Below, piece after piece: positions 57,301-62,440 of a DNA stretch of 64,000 nt (positions are counted from its first letter, which is position 1; every line of letters begins with the position of its first letter). Location of the stretch: assembly GCF_036370855.1 (NCBI RefSeq), contig NC_088112.1, positions 15,678,469 through 15,742,468 on the forward strand, read 5' to 3'. Made by a program: the position numbers and the translations under genes. Below the pieces are notes generated by a model. That model was not told where the DNA came from. It was given only the letters and a program-made list of their open reading frames with translations, and made no database searches. Origin of the DNA: Dromaius novaehollandiae (Eukaryota > Chordata > Aves > Casuariiformes > Dromaiidae).

Positions 57301-58331
57301 TACATTTTGTCTGCTGTTACAAAGTGACAGCTACAACCAGGCTCCCTTTTTGTTGGTGTGTTCTACAAGTCTGAAAATAGATGGCAACAAGATTTGCAGC
57401 TGGCAAAATGTCTCCAAAGCTGAGAAGATTATTTTTTCTACCAAATTTTATACAAAAGCAGAAACAGGGCTCTGGGCCTTGGATCCCACATGATCCAGCA
57501 GATGCTGTTCCCAGCTCCAGCAAGTTCTTTCATTCAGAAGCAACTGCCTCCATGTTCAATAGTGCCCCACGGATCACATACAAGATCCTGTTAGCCTGTA
57601 TAAATGAGAGGCCTGGTTTAGAATTACAGTAAAAAGAGACAATACAACTTTTACTTGGGAGAACTAAAAAAGTGCAATACTACCAGTTCCTCCGCTCATC
57701 TCAAAGGAGGGCAAACACACGGTTCGCAATGGCCCTACACGAGAAGCATTGGCCAACAGCTGTGTTTCTCAAATCCCAAAAACTTGCTATGTGTTTTTTA
57801 CTGTAATTCTAGTGCTCTGGTGAAACCCACGTGAGAAAACCTATCTGTACGTTTTTTTGTGTGACGCCTCGGAATTTGGAAAGCCAAAAATATGGATCAG
57901 GAATGGTGTAAAAGCACTAAAAATTAACCTGCGGTTATGATTTCAGCTCCGTGTTGGTCAAAGTGCTGGTGGGGGGCGGGGGGGCCTTTTCGGTTTTGCC
58001 GGGGAGGCTGGAAGGGGCCGCTGCGGCCTCAGCCCAGGCAAAACCCTCTGAACTTACGCTGCCGGGAGAGGCGCCCCCGCAGCCCGGCGCGGCAGGCCCG
58101 GCCCCAGGGCCCCGCCGCCCGCCTCCCCCTCCGCACCCCGGCGTTACACAACCGCGATTAGGGAGCGGGCGCAGCCCCTGCACCGCCCCGGCCCCCGCAA
58201 CCCTCCCCGCGCTTCCCCCGCGCCGCGGCGGGCCCGGCCCGCGCCGCGCCCCGACACCGAGCGCGGCGGGACCCGCGGGCGGCGGCGGGACCCGCGCCGG
58301 GCCGCACTCACCTCCTGAAGTCAAAGGGCAT
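5852..58331 (-). CDS. ERGIC1: ERGIC1 (ERGIC-32), exons 1-9 joined; 3' end outside window
   Basis: The joined CDS, in minus-strand order, is 58331-58312, 34722-34661, 27991-27919, 17988-17894, 17288-17164, 14471-14367, 10332-10272, 9107-9007 and 5974-5852. It encodes residues 1-255. All nine donors are GT (seven GTGAGT or GTAAGT, one GTACGT, one GTAAAC), all acceptors are AG, and the reading frame holds at every junction (intron phases 2,1,2,1,0,0,1,0,0). The product matches ERGIC1 almost residue for residue as I recall the human protein. It has a short cytosolic N-terminus, membrane segment 1 (about 26-47) and a large lumenal domain. ERGIC1 belongs to the Erv41/Erv46 family. It cycles between ER and Golgi, associates with ERGIC2 and ERGIC3, and is linked to COPI/COPII cargo traffic. 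About 35 C-terminal residues, with membrane segment 2 and the cytosolic tail, are not in the window. Confidence 0.96.
5975..9006 (-). other. ERGIC1 intron 8
   Basis: This is a 3.0-kb intron. It has short homopolymers (T/C tract near 6148-6162, T run near 8021-8030, A run near 8332) and an AT-rich middle (about 7920-8340). I see no gene, RNA gene or recognisable mobile element. Confidence 0.8.
9007..9107 (-). CDS. ERGIC1: ERGIC1 exon 8 (residues 181-214)
   Basis: The 101-nt exon has acceptor CTGACCACAG and donor GTAAAC. It completes Pro181, then reads LASHDYILKIVPTVYED, MSGKQRYSYQYTVANK, and ends in phase 0. The YILKIVPTVY and YSYQYTV blocks are conserved through the ERGIC/Erv family. The donor is the weakest of the nine (AAG/GTAAAC). 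Confidence 0.96.
9108..10271 (-). other. ERGIC1 intron 7
   Basis: This is a 1.16-kb intron with short T- and A-runs near 9618 and 9719. Nothing else is recognisable. Confidence 0.8.
10272..10332 (-). CDS. ERGIC1: ERGIC1 exon 7 (residues 161-181)
   Basis: The 61-nt exon has acceptor CTTTCCAG and donor GTACGT. It encodes VQNVHGAFNALEGADKLSSN and the first base of Pro181. From memory the human protein reads NIHGAFNALGGADRLTSN here, so most differences are conservative. The GTACGT donor is less common than the GTGAGT used elsewhere in the gene but follows the splice rules. Confidence 0.95.
10333..14366 (-). other. ERGIC1 intron 6
   Basis: This is a 4.0-kb intron with no recognisable repeat family or gene. 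The 157-codon plus-strand frame at 11703-12176 has no protein-like domain and is probably chance. It is antisense to the intron. Confidence 0.8.
14367..14471 (-). CDS. ERGIC1: ERGIC1 exon 6 (residues 126-160)
   Basis: The 105-nt, 35-codon exon is phase 0 at both ends, with acceptor AATTTTAG and donor GTGAGT. It reads VPGNFHVSTHSATAQPQN, then PDMTHIIHKLSFGDKLQ. The GNFHVSTH and HKLSFGD blocks are hallmarks of the Erv41/Erv46/ERGIC lumenal domain. The exon could be skipped without shifting the frame, although that would delete these conserved blocks. Confidence 0.97.
14472..17163 (-). other. ERGIC1 intron 5
   Basis: This is a 2.7-kb intron. It has a T run at about 14978, A-rich tracts at about 16128-16148, and an AP-1-like TGAGTCA at about 16756. 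No gene or repeat family is recognised. Confidence 0.8.
17164..17288 (-). CDS. ERGIC1: ERGIC1 exon 5 (residues 84-125)
   Basis: The 125-nt exon has acceptor CCATGCAG and donor GTGAGT. Its first two bases complete Leu84, and it continues VGLDIQDEMGRHEVG, HIDNSMKIPLNNGDG, then CRFEGHFSINK, ending in phase 0. It belongs to the lumenal domain. VGLDIQDEMGRHEVG is strongly diagnostic of ERGIC1. Val98, the position I recall as changed in a human arthrogryposis family (V98E), is conserved here. Cys115 is a second lumenal cysteine that could pair with Cys82 (inference). A run of 17 A on the plus strand (T in the transcript) lies 74 bp upstream of the acceptor in the transcript direction. Confidence 0.97.
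17289..17893 (-). other. ERGIC1 intron 4
   Basis: This is a 605-bp intron, the shortest in the gene, with a run of 17 A on the plus strand at 17362-17378. Nothing else is seen. Confidence 0.85.
17894..17988 (-). CDS. ERGIC1: ERGIC1 exon 4 (residues 52-84, proximal lumenal domain)
   Basis: The 95-nt exon has acceptor CTGTCCTCCAG and donor GTGAGT. It reads VNELYVDDPDKDSGGKIEV followed by NLNISLPNLHCE, and ends with T of codon 84. This is the conserved start of the lumenal domain. It carries an N-glycosylation sequon, Asn74-Ile-Ser, which agrees with my memory that the human protein is N-glycosylated at this position. It also carries a conserved lumenal cysteine, Cys82. Exons 4 and 5 are separated by only 605 bp, the shortest intron in the gene. 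Confidence 0.97.
20163..20225 (-). mobile_element. MIR-like SINE relic
   Basis: TTACAGATTGGATCACTGAG followed by GCAAAGAGAAGT and, later, TTACACACTCCA parallels the reverse complement of the MIR core (ACAGATGAGGAAACTGAGGC, then AGAGAGGTTAAGTGAC and GGTCACACAGC). The match is diverged and short. Confidence 0.4.
22323..22470 (-). mobile_element. MIR-like SINE relic
   Basis: Read on the plus strand, TTTTATTAGG, GGTACTAGGCAAACATTAAT, CCCCTGAGAGGCAAG, TACAGAAAAGTCAAGCG and CTCAAGGTCAGTCAGCGGTA follow the order and spacing of a reverse-complement MIR: tail, 'CCTGTGAGGTAGGTA', 'ACAGATGAGGAAACTGAGG', 'CCAAGGTCACACAGC'. This is the longest of the reverse-oriented relics in the window. Confidence 0.55.
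27365..27406. repeat. AT dinucleotide microsatellite
   Basis: Alternating A/T of about 42 bp is interrupted twice by AAAT and preceded by a run of 11 A (27355-27365). It lies in intron 3 about 0.5 kb from exon 3, is likely polymorphic in length, and forms an easily melted DNA stretch. Confidence 0.9.
27919..27991 (-). CDS. ERGIC1: ERGIC1 exon 3 (residues 28-52, first transmembrane helix)
   Basis: The 73-nt exon has acceptor TTTTTCCAG and donor GTAAGT. It encodes ISVCCCLFILFLFL then SELTGFIATE. This is a hydrophobic stretch with a triple cysteine (residues 31-33), the first membrane segment of ERGIC1, followed by the family SELTGF motif at the lumenal boundary. It enters with the last two bases of Ile28 and leaves with AT of codon 52, so exon 4 supplies A to make Ile. 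From memory human ERGIC1 has TTEV where this sequence has ATEI, both conservative changes. Confidence 0.96.
28308..28325. repeat. CCCT tetranucleotide repeat
   Basis: About four copies of CCCT on the plus strand in intron 2. A similar short tract (CTCC/CCCT type) lies at 34303-34319. Confidence 0.8.
30798..30817. repeat. Homopolymer of 20 G
   Basis: Twenty consecutive G on the plus strand are preceded by TTTTTT and followed by TGAGGGG. The run becomes C20 in the ERGIC1 pre-mRNA. Its length is likely to vary between individuals and between assemblies. Confidence 0.9.
33616..33663. promoter_or_regulatory. CRE/AP-1 motif cluster in intron 2
   Basis: Within 48 bp there is an AP-1 consensus TGACTCA (33616-33622), a CRE-like TGACGTCT (33631-33638) and a perfect CRE palindrome TGACGTCA (33656-33663). 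These sites are bound by AP-1 and CREB/ATF families. The cluster lies about 1.0 kb from exon 2, in intron 2, and could be an intronic enhancer. Activity is inferred from motif density only. Confidence 0.4.
34661..34722 (-). CDS. ERGIC1: ERGIC1 exon 2 (residues 7-28)
   Basis: The 62-nt exon has acceptor CTTTCAG and donor GTGAGT. Its first G completes Arg7. Twenty codons follow (FDIYRKVPKD then LTQPTYTGAI), and the exon ends on the first base of codon 28. It encodes the rest of the cytosolic N-terminal segment, up to the start of the first membrane helix. FDIYRKVPKDL is close to the N-terminal signature shared across the ERGIC/Erv41/Erv46 family. Confidence 0.96.
35941..36090 (+). mobile_element. 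MIR-like SINE relic, 3' half
   Basis: TGCCTCAGCTATGAAATGGG followed by AGAATACACCTC, GGTCTCATGAGGATGAATTC and TTCAGATACTGTGCTGATGG matches the 3' half of a MIR-type element as found in sauropsids ('GCCTCAGTTTCCCCATCTGT', 'AAAATGGGGATAATA', 'GTTGTGAGGATAAATTC', 'GCTCAGATACTATGGTGATG'). It lies near the 5' end of the transcript's first intron on the opposite strand to ERGIC1. Confidence 0.6.
37532..37562. repeat. A-rich simple repeat (GAAA-type)
   Basis: GAA-plus-poly-A repeats of about 31 bp in intron 1, which read as T-rich in the ERGIC1 transcript. Confidence 0.8.
39274..39289. repeat. G-rich run (G5-C-G10)
   Basis: Five G, one C, then ten G on the plus strand in intron 1. This could fold as a G-quadruplex on that strand, but the folding is inference. 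Confidence 0.8.
40604..40639. repeat. Exact 18-bp tandem duplication
   Basis: TTTTCCACTTACTATTGA occurs twice with no gap (40604-40621 and 40622-40639). The two copies are identical, so the duplication is probably recent. The minus strand therefore carries TCAATAGTAAGTGGAAAA twice, each copy with a donor-like GTAAGT. Confidence 0.95.
45510..45524. repeat. Poly-A run (15)
   Basis: Fifteen A on the plus strand in intron 1. Comparable runs lie at 46211-46225 (15 A) and 52539-52554 (16 A), and a (GA)7 tract lies at 46094-46107. None carries a recognisable retroposed body upstream. Confidence 0.85.
48350..48462 (+). mobile_element. MIR-like SINE relic, core region
   Basis: GGGGGAGCCAGCAGACCTGA, then TGACTCACTGTGTAAATTTT, GCCAGTCAATTAAATG and TCCTCAGCTTCTTCATTTTG parallel the MIR core (GGAGTCAGACGACCTGG, TGACTCACTGTGTGACCTTG, GGCAAGTCACTTAACC, GCCTCAGTTTCCTCATCTGT). 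Order, spacing and orientation are all preserved, so a SINE origin is more likely than chance. Confidence 0.6.
51355..51425 (-). mobile_element. MIR-like SINE relic
   Basis: GGTAACTGAGGCTCAGAGAG followed by GAGCTGCTACTTTCCTGAGG matches the reverse complement of the MIR core (GAAACTGAGGCTCAGAGAGG, then TTAAGTGACTTGCCCAAGG). It ends after about 70 bp. Confidence 0.5.
54252..54282. repeat. Inverted repeat with 8-bp arms and 15-bp loop
   Basis: CCTACCGG (54252-54259) and CCGGTAGG (54275-54282) are exact reverse complements. The loop contains TGACCTT, a nuclear-receptor/ERR-type half-site. CpG-containing arms are unusual in this AT-rich intron. Confidence 0.5.
58312..58331 (-). CDS. ERGIC1: ERGIC1 exon 1, coding part (residues 1-7, first two bases of codon 7)
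   Basis: The start codon is at 58331-58329 on the minus strand. The exon reads MPFDFR plus AG of the next codon, followed by the donor GTGAGT (58311-58306). The start context CCAAC-ATG-C has a purine at -3, which is acceptable for vertebrate initiation. MPFDFRR is the conserved ERGIC1 N-terminus and faces the cytosol. The 5' UTR continues to higher coordinates in very GC-rich sequence. The transcription start cannot be read directly, but a CCAAT box at 58454-58458 suggests it lies at about 58360-58400. Codon 7 is completed by exon 2, 23.6 kb away. Confidence 0.95.
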
Positions 58332-58415
58332 GTTGGTGGCGGCGGCCGCAGGCTGCGGGCCCGGCCCAGCCCGGCCCGGCTCGGCTCCCCGCCTCGCTGC
58401 CGCCGGCTGCGGGCC

Positions 58416-58427
58416 CAGGAAGTGACG
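58416..58427 (+). promoter_or_regulatory. Composite ETS/CRE-half promoter motif
   Basis: CAGGAAGTGACG joins an ETS-family core (GGAAGT) to a CREB half-site (TGACG). This arrangement is common close to transcription starts of CpG-island promoters. It lies 85-96 bp upstream of the ERGIC1 start codon, between the CCAAT box and the coding start, close to the inferred transcription start. Its use by factors is inferred from sequence only. Confidence 0.5.
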
Positions 58428-58450
58428 GCCCCGCCGCCGCGCAGCACCAG

Positions 58451-58462
58451 CCCATTGGGCGG
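58451..58462 (-). promoter_or_regulatory. CCAAT box next to a GC box
   Basis: The plus strand reads CCCATTGGGCGG, so the minus strand (gene sense) reads CCGCCCAATGGG. This is an NF-Y type CCAAT box directly beside an Sp1 GC box, about 125 bp upstream of the ERGIC1 start codon. CCAAT boxes usually sit about 60-100 bp upstream of transcription start, which would place the start near 58360-58400. Confidence 0.65.
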
Positions 58463-58564
58463 CCGGCGCCGGCCGCTGCTTCCGCCGCCGGGTTAAGGGC
58501 AGCGGCGGGAGCCGCAGCGCTGCGGGACGCGGCCTGGCCCGGCCCGGCCTGGCCTGGGGGCGCG

Positions 58565-59146
58565 AGGGTCTCCTCAGTGTCCCCCAGCTCTGAGGGTCCC
58601 CTCAGTACCCTACAGCTATGGGGCCCTCCCTTAGTGCCCCACAAGCACAAAGATCCCCTTCAGCACCTCATGGCCCCAAGGGTCTCCTCAGCACCCCACA
58701 GCTATGCCCCCCCCCCCAGCGCCCCACAGCCCCGAGGGTCTCCTCAGCACCCCACAGCCACAAGGACCCCCTTCAGCACCTCATGGCCCCGAGGATTCCC
58801 TCATTGCCCCAAAGCTTTGAGGACCTCCCTCACCACCCTATGGATCTAAGGGTCCTGGCAGCTATGAGGACCTCCCTCGGCACCCCACAGCCCTGAGGGT
58901 CTCCTCAGCACCCCACAGCCCTGAGGGTCTCCTCAGCACTTGACAGCCACAAGGGTCTCCTCAGCGCCCCATAGCCTCAAAGGCCCCCTCAGTGCCCCAC
59001 AGCTATGAGAACCCCTCACAGCACCTCATGGCCCCAAGGGTTTCCTCAAGGCCCCAAACTTTTGAGGACCTCCCTCAGCACCCTACGGATCCAAGGGTCC
59101 CTCGGCACCCCACAGCCCTGAGCAGCCACAGCACCTCACAGCCCTG
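58565..59146. repeat. 28-bp minisatellite, about 21 units, upstream of the ERGIC1 promoter
   Basis: The tandem array has units of 26-30 bp, mostly exactly 28. A typical unit runs AGGGTCTCCTCAGC followed by ACCCCACAGCCCTG. Clear unit boundaries fall at 58565, 58593, 58621, 58651, 58679, 58707, 58735, 58763, 58792, 58820, 58849 (an 18-bp truncated unit), 58867, 58896, 58924, 58952, 58980, 59008, 59037, 59065, 59094 and 59121. The plus strand is C/T-rich with almost no CpG. There is higher-order structure: the three-unit block 58763-58848 recurs, diverged, at 59008-59093. One unit begins with a run of 11 C (58707-58717). Open frames crossing it are low-complexity artefacts. Confidence 0.93.
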
Positions 59147-59991
59147 AGGGCCTGAGGCCACCTTGGCAGAGCAAGGGGCTCAGCCTCTGCTTGCTGTGAG
59201 GGTGGCCTCCCAGCACCCCAGGAGTTAATCCTGCCTGGCAAAGCAAGCTGTGCCCTGTGTGGCTTTCCACATCCACGGCCCACGATTGCAGGGCACGTTT
59301 TGTAGCGTTAGGCTTTGCCTGCTTCTCTGTGGCTCTGTTGCGCTGTCGGCAGCCACGGGCTGTGTCAGCCGTTTTGGTGGAAATGCCAAGGCGTGCAGAC
59401 TGAAGCGTGGCAGTTCATGCAGATGCAGCGTTTTGGGTTTTGTCTGCCATCCCTTGCATTCGCAGCATCACAATAATAACTGCATACGTTTTTGTCTGCA
59501 ACATAGTCTTTTCTCTGTCTGGGAACCAGGTGCCTAGATAAAGCCACAAGGACAGACTGAGAAAAGTCTCATGATTCAAAGTGCCCGTAAATGAGGGAGG
59601 AGCACCCCTGCCACGCTGCCCTCCCACACACAGAGCCTCCCCCCCAAACACACACCTCTTTCTGGTAGAGGATGAACAACTTTGGTCTCAGTGTGGCTCT
59701 TTCTCTTGAAAATCTCTTGGCAGTTTTATTGGAGGCCAAAGAATTAAAATAAGAAAAAGCTCTCCGTTCTGCAGGCAAGGCATTTCGCCAGTCACTTGAG
59801 TTCCTTTGATGTGCTGTCTTGCCTCTTTGCTTGAAGATGCTAATGCTTTCATCTGACTTCATCCCTGCCAGGTTTAATGCAATGCACCTCGCTAATCCCA
59901 CGCTATTCCGTACATCATCCTGCACCGCAGGTTCCCTTAATAATGTCTCCAGCTAATGGCATCAGTCAGGGTCTTTTTTTCTGCAGATAGA

Positions 59992-60003
59992 CCGTGATCA
60001 CGG
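59992..60003. other. Perfect 12-bp palindrome
   Basis: CCGTGATCACGG equals its own reverse complement. It lies in intergenic sequence 1.7 kb upstream of the ERGIC1 start codon. No specific factor is assigned. Confidence 0.5.
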
Positions 60004-60093
60004 CTGTATTAAGGAATAAAGTCATGTCACTCACATACAATGCATGTTAAATTACAGTGCAGGAACAAAATACAACTATTTTTGTCTTTTTAG

Positions 60094-60240
60094 TCAAAAA
60101 GTAAGGCAAGAGAAAGAGGGATTACAGCATTCTAAATGTGCTGCTTTCCTAATTGATTCTACAACTTTCTTCTTCCTCTTTTTGCCACTGTAATCATCTC
60201 CATCCTTAGAGATCCACATCTTTCCATTCTGTCTTCTTAA
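60094..60240 (-). other. Candidate unassigned minus-strand terminal exon
   Basis: On the minus strand a strong acceptor (nine T, CAAATTTCCAG; AG ends at 60241) is followed by 48 open codons and a TGA at 60096-60094. The peptide starts LRRQNGKMWISKDGDDYSG, continues KKRKKKVVESIRKAAHLECC and ends in SCLTF. The lysine/arginine block looks like a nuclear-localisation signal. I do not recognise the family, see no donor or poly-A signal, and cannot exclude chance. If real it could belong to an unknown gene or lncRNA upstream of ERGIC1 on the same strand. Confidence 0.2.
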
Positions 60241-61394
60241 CTGGAAATTTGAAAAAAAAATCATATTAGAACAAGCAGAGAAAAAACTGCTTAAGAGTCA
60301 GAGCTGTTGAACAGTGCCATAGTCTTTCAAATGAAGAGAGAACAATTCTTTGCTACGAATATTTAAAACTGGAGGAATCCTGGGGATGAGATAACAGAGC
60401 ACAATCCCTCAAAAGCCCCAAGGGAACAGATAAAAAATGCCTAACTGTTTTTTTAATTTCAGACATCTAAATTATCCAACTCTATTGTAAAAGCATATTC
60501 AGCAGATTGCCAACTGATTAGCAGTGAAATCTTGCTGCACTTTGCATTGTGCTCCAAAACATAACAACGCACTGAAATTAATGAGGCAATTCTCATCTCT
60601 CATGAGGTCAAACCAATTACGTAGGCATAGCTAGCGGGTGCTATCTGTAGGGAAAAAAAAATCAAAACAGCGCCTATCAAGTTATAGTTACACAACCAAG
60701 TGCTAGTCTAGGCTTCTGGCAAGAGCCTGATACCATTAGCTATTATTAACCATCTTGTGCAAAGACATAAACTCTCTCAAGAGCCAAGAGAGTTACTAAA
60801 GTGGTTACAAAATCACTTAACTTGTACAGTAGACAAATCTTGAGGAGGCCTTGAGGAGTCCTGCCTTTTGCAGGCTCAAGAACACAGCACAGTAAGAGAT
60901 CACGTTGGGAGGATTTTGTTTGCAATGAAAAACTCACACTCTGAAGAAACTAATGGACTCCGAGCAACGCCAGGACAGCTTTCCAATTTGATCCAATTCA
61001 CTTACATCCTTGCCAAGGAAAGAAGAAGTTAATGCCCTGAGATAAGACCCTCGTCACAATGTTGTTTAATTACATAAGGCTTCTACTGTGCCTGAGATAA
61101 GAACAGGAATTTGTCTACAGTCCAGCTGGGTGCGGCTGCTTAGATCACATTGTGTATTAGAGTAAGAATTAAAAGCAAGAGTTTACTCGAGGTGACTATC
61201 ACTTCATTAGAACTGGAATAAGTTAACTGATAATGACAACTGATTTTGAAAGTTTTTTTTTCATATAAGTAATAAACTAACATATTTTTGATAGCAGTAG
61301 TCCTAAAACAATCTATTTTTCTTGAAAGTGCATTAGTAACATTAATTAAGCCAAACTACTACTCTGAAATCAGTGAGTAAATATTACCAGAACT

Positions 61395-61465
61395 GCTTTA
61401 CTGATGAAACTGAAGCAGAGAGATGAACTGACTCACCTAAGAGTACAAAATAAAGTCATCACTTC
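61395..61465 (-). mobile_element. MIR-like SINE relic
   Basis: ACTGATGAAACTGAAGCAGA followed by GAGATGAACTGACTCACC and TAAGAGTACAAAAT resembles a reverse-complement MIR core (GATGAGGAAACTGAGGCA, GAGAGGTTAAGTGACTTGCC, CAAGGTCACACA). The copy is short and diverged. Confidence 0.45.
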
Positions 61466-62164
61466 TAAAATTAGCAAACAAATTCCCTCTCTCCTAATTC
61501 TATGTTCATAATTCTCCTTGCAAAAAAGAGTATTTTCCTCATTCAACTTCACTTTCCTACGTATAAATCAAATCATGGGTGACTATATCTGGATTCCGAA
61601 CTGATACAAAGTTGAAAAATAAAAGGATAATCTTGCAGATAAGACAAAACTGCTACCTTCTCGTGAAAAAGTGGCCCCAAAGTACTTTGTTTGAATCATC
61701 TTCCTTAATATTTACTTCATAAACTTGTTCTTACAGGTAAAATGTTGTCTGTCCAGGTTCCCTAGGTACTTCTAACTTCTAGGTGATATGCTATTCTTTA
61801 CTTTTAACTTCTTGTTCATACAATTTGCATTAACCCTTGATATTGTTGATTATCTCCATTTTGTTATATCAAAATTGCCTTTTTTCCTAAAATAGTATGA
61901 CCTAGATCCTTACCCATTTGGCATAATTTTAAAAATCTGTAATGCTCATGCATGATTTCCTCTTTTGTTTTGTTTGTGGTTCCTTACACATGGCTGAGTT
62001 TTGTTAGCCTCTGGGTTGGACTATGGCCTTTGACTTGGGAACATATTGTAAGTGCTGTGACTAGGTCATGAGCAGCATTGTTTGCTAAAGGTAAAGCTGG
62101 GTACACACAGTCATCGTTTAGGTCAATTATGTTTCGTTCCTCATTGGGAATGTGCAGTGACTGT

Positions 62165-62440
62165 AAGGAGGGTGCAGTGCTTATTCACTTATGCCCCTTC
62201 TGTTACAGAGGTGTGTTTGCCTGCAGCTGAGCTGTAGCTTTTGGTTTGGGATAGTGTGTGACAGGGTATGCGCCATGACATCTTGCCGTTGTGCATTTAT
62301 TCACAGGATGTGCTTGTAGCACTCATGTCAGGGTGGGTTTGGGTTTAAAGTGAGCACATTGCTTTACAGGGTGTGTTTACTTGATTATGTGTTGTATTCG
62401 GCAGGGTGTGTCACTGACTGCATGCTGTAATACACAGAAC
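62165..62440. repeat. Degenerate GT-rich tandem-like repeat
   Basis: The motif CAGGGTGTGT and close variants recurs at about 62206, 62261, 62303, 62329, 62367 and 62402, spaced 26-55 bp apart. Shared side motifs include TTATTCAC at about 62181 and 62297. It looks like a decayed minisatellite with an original period of about 35-45 bp. Periodicity is irregular, so this is a tentative call. Confidence 0.4.

Larger units (their letters stand above)
34723..58311 (-). other. ERGIC1 intron 1
   Basis: This 23.6-kb first intron is 40% of the visible gene. It holds MIR-like relics (about 35941-36090, 48350-48462 and 51355-51425), G-rich runs (39274-39289), an exact 18-bp tandem duplication (40604-40639), several homopurine or poly-A tracts, a C/T-rich stretch (about 50330-50690) and an 8-bp inverted repeat (54252-54282). 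Its first about 350 bp lies in the CpG island. No nested gene is supported, although first introns of this size commonly carry enhancers. Confidence 0.8.
57955..58570 (-). promoter_or_regulatory. ERGIC1: CpG-island promoter of ERGIC1
   Basis: This stretch of about 0.6 kb is extremely GC-rich and dense in CpG, in sharp contrast to the AT-rich flank to its left. It spans exon 1, the proximal promoter and the first about 350 bp of intron 1. No TATA box is visible, as expected for a housekeeping secretory-pathway gene. Its right edge runs straight into a minisatellite at 58565. The low stop-codon density creates long open frames on both strands that are not genes. Confidence 0.9.

Noticed and set aside
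57935..58496. Long open frames on both strands across the CpG island (170 codons minus, 181 codons plus)
   Set aside because: They are Pro/Ala/Gly/Arg-rich translations of GC-rich promoter DNA with few possible stops. The minus one is out of frame with the true ERGIC1 start.
58577..58896. 90- and 92-codon plus-strand frames
   Set aside because: They are translations of the 28-bp minisatellite. The unit length is not a multiple of three, and the peptides are low-complexity.
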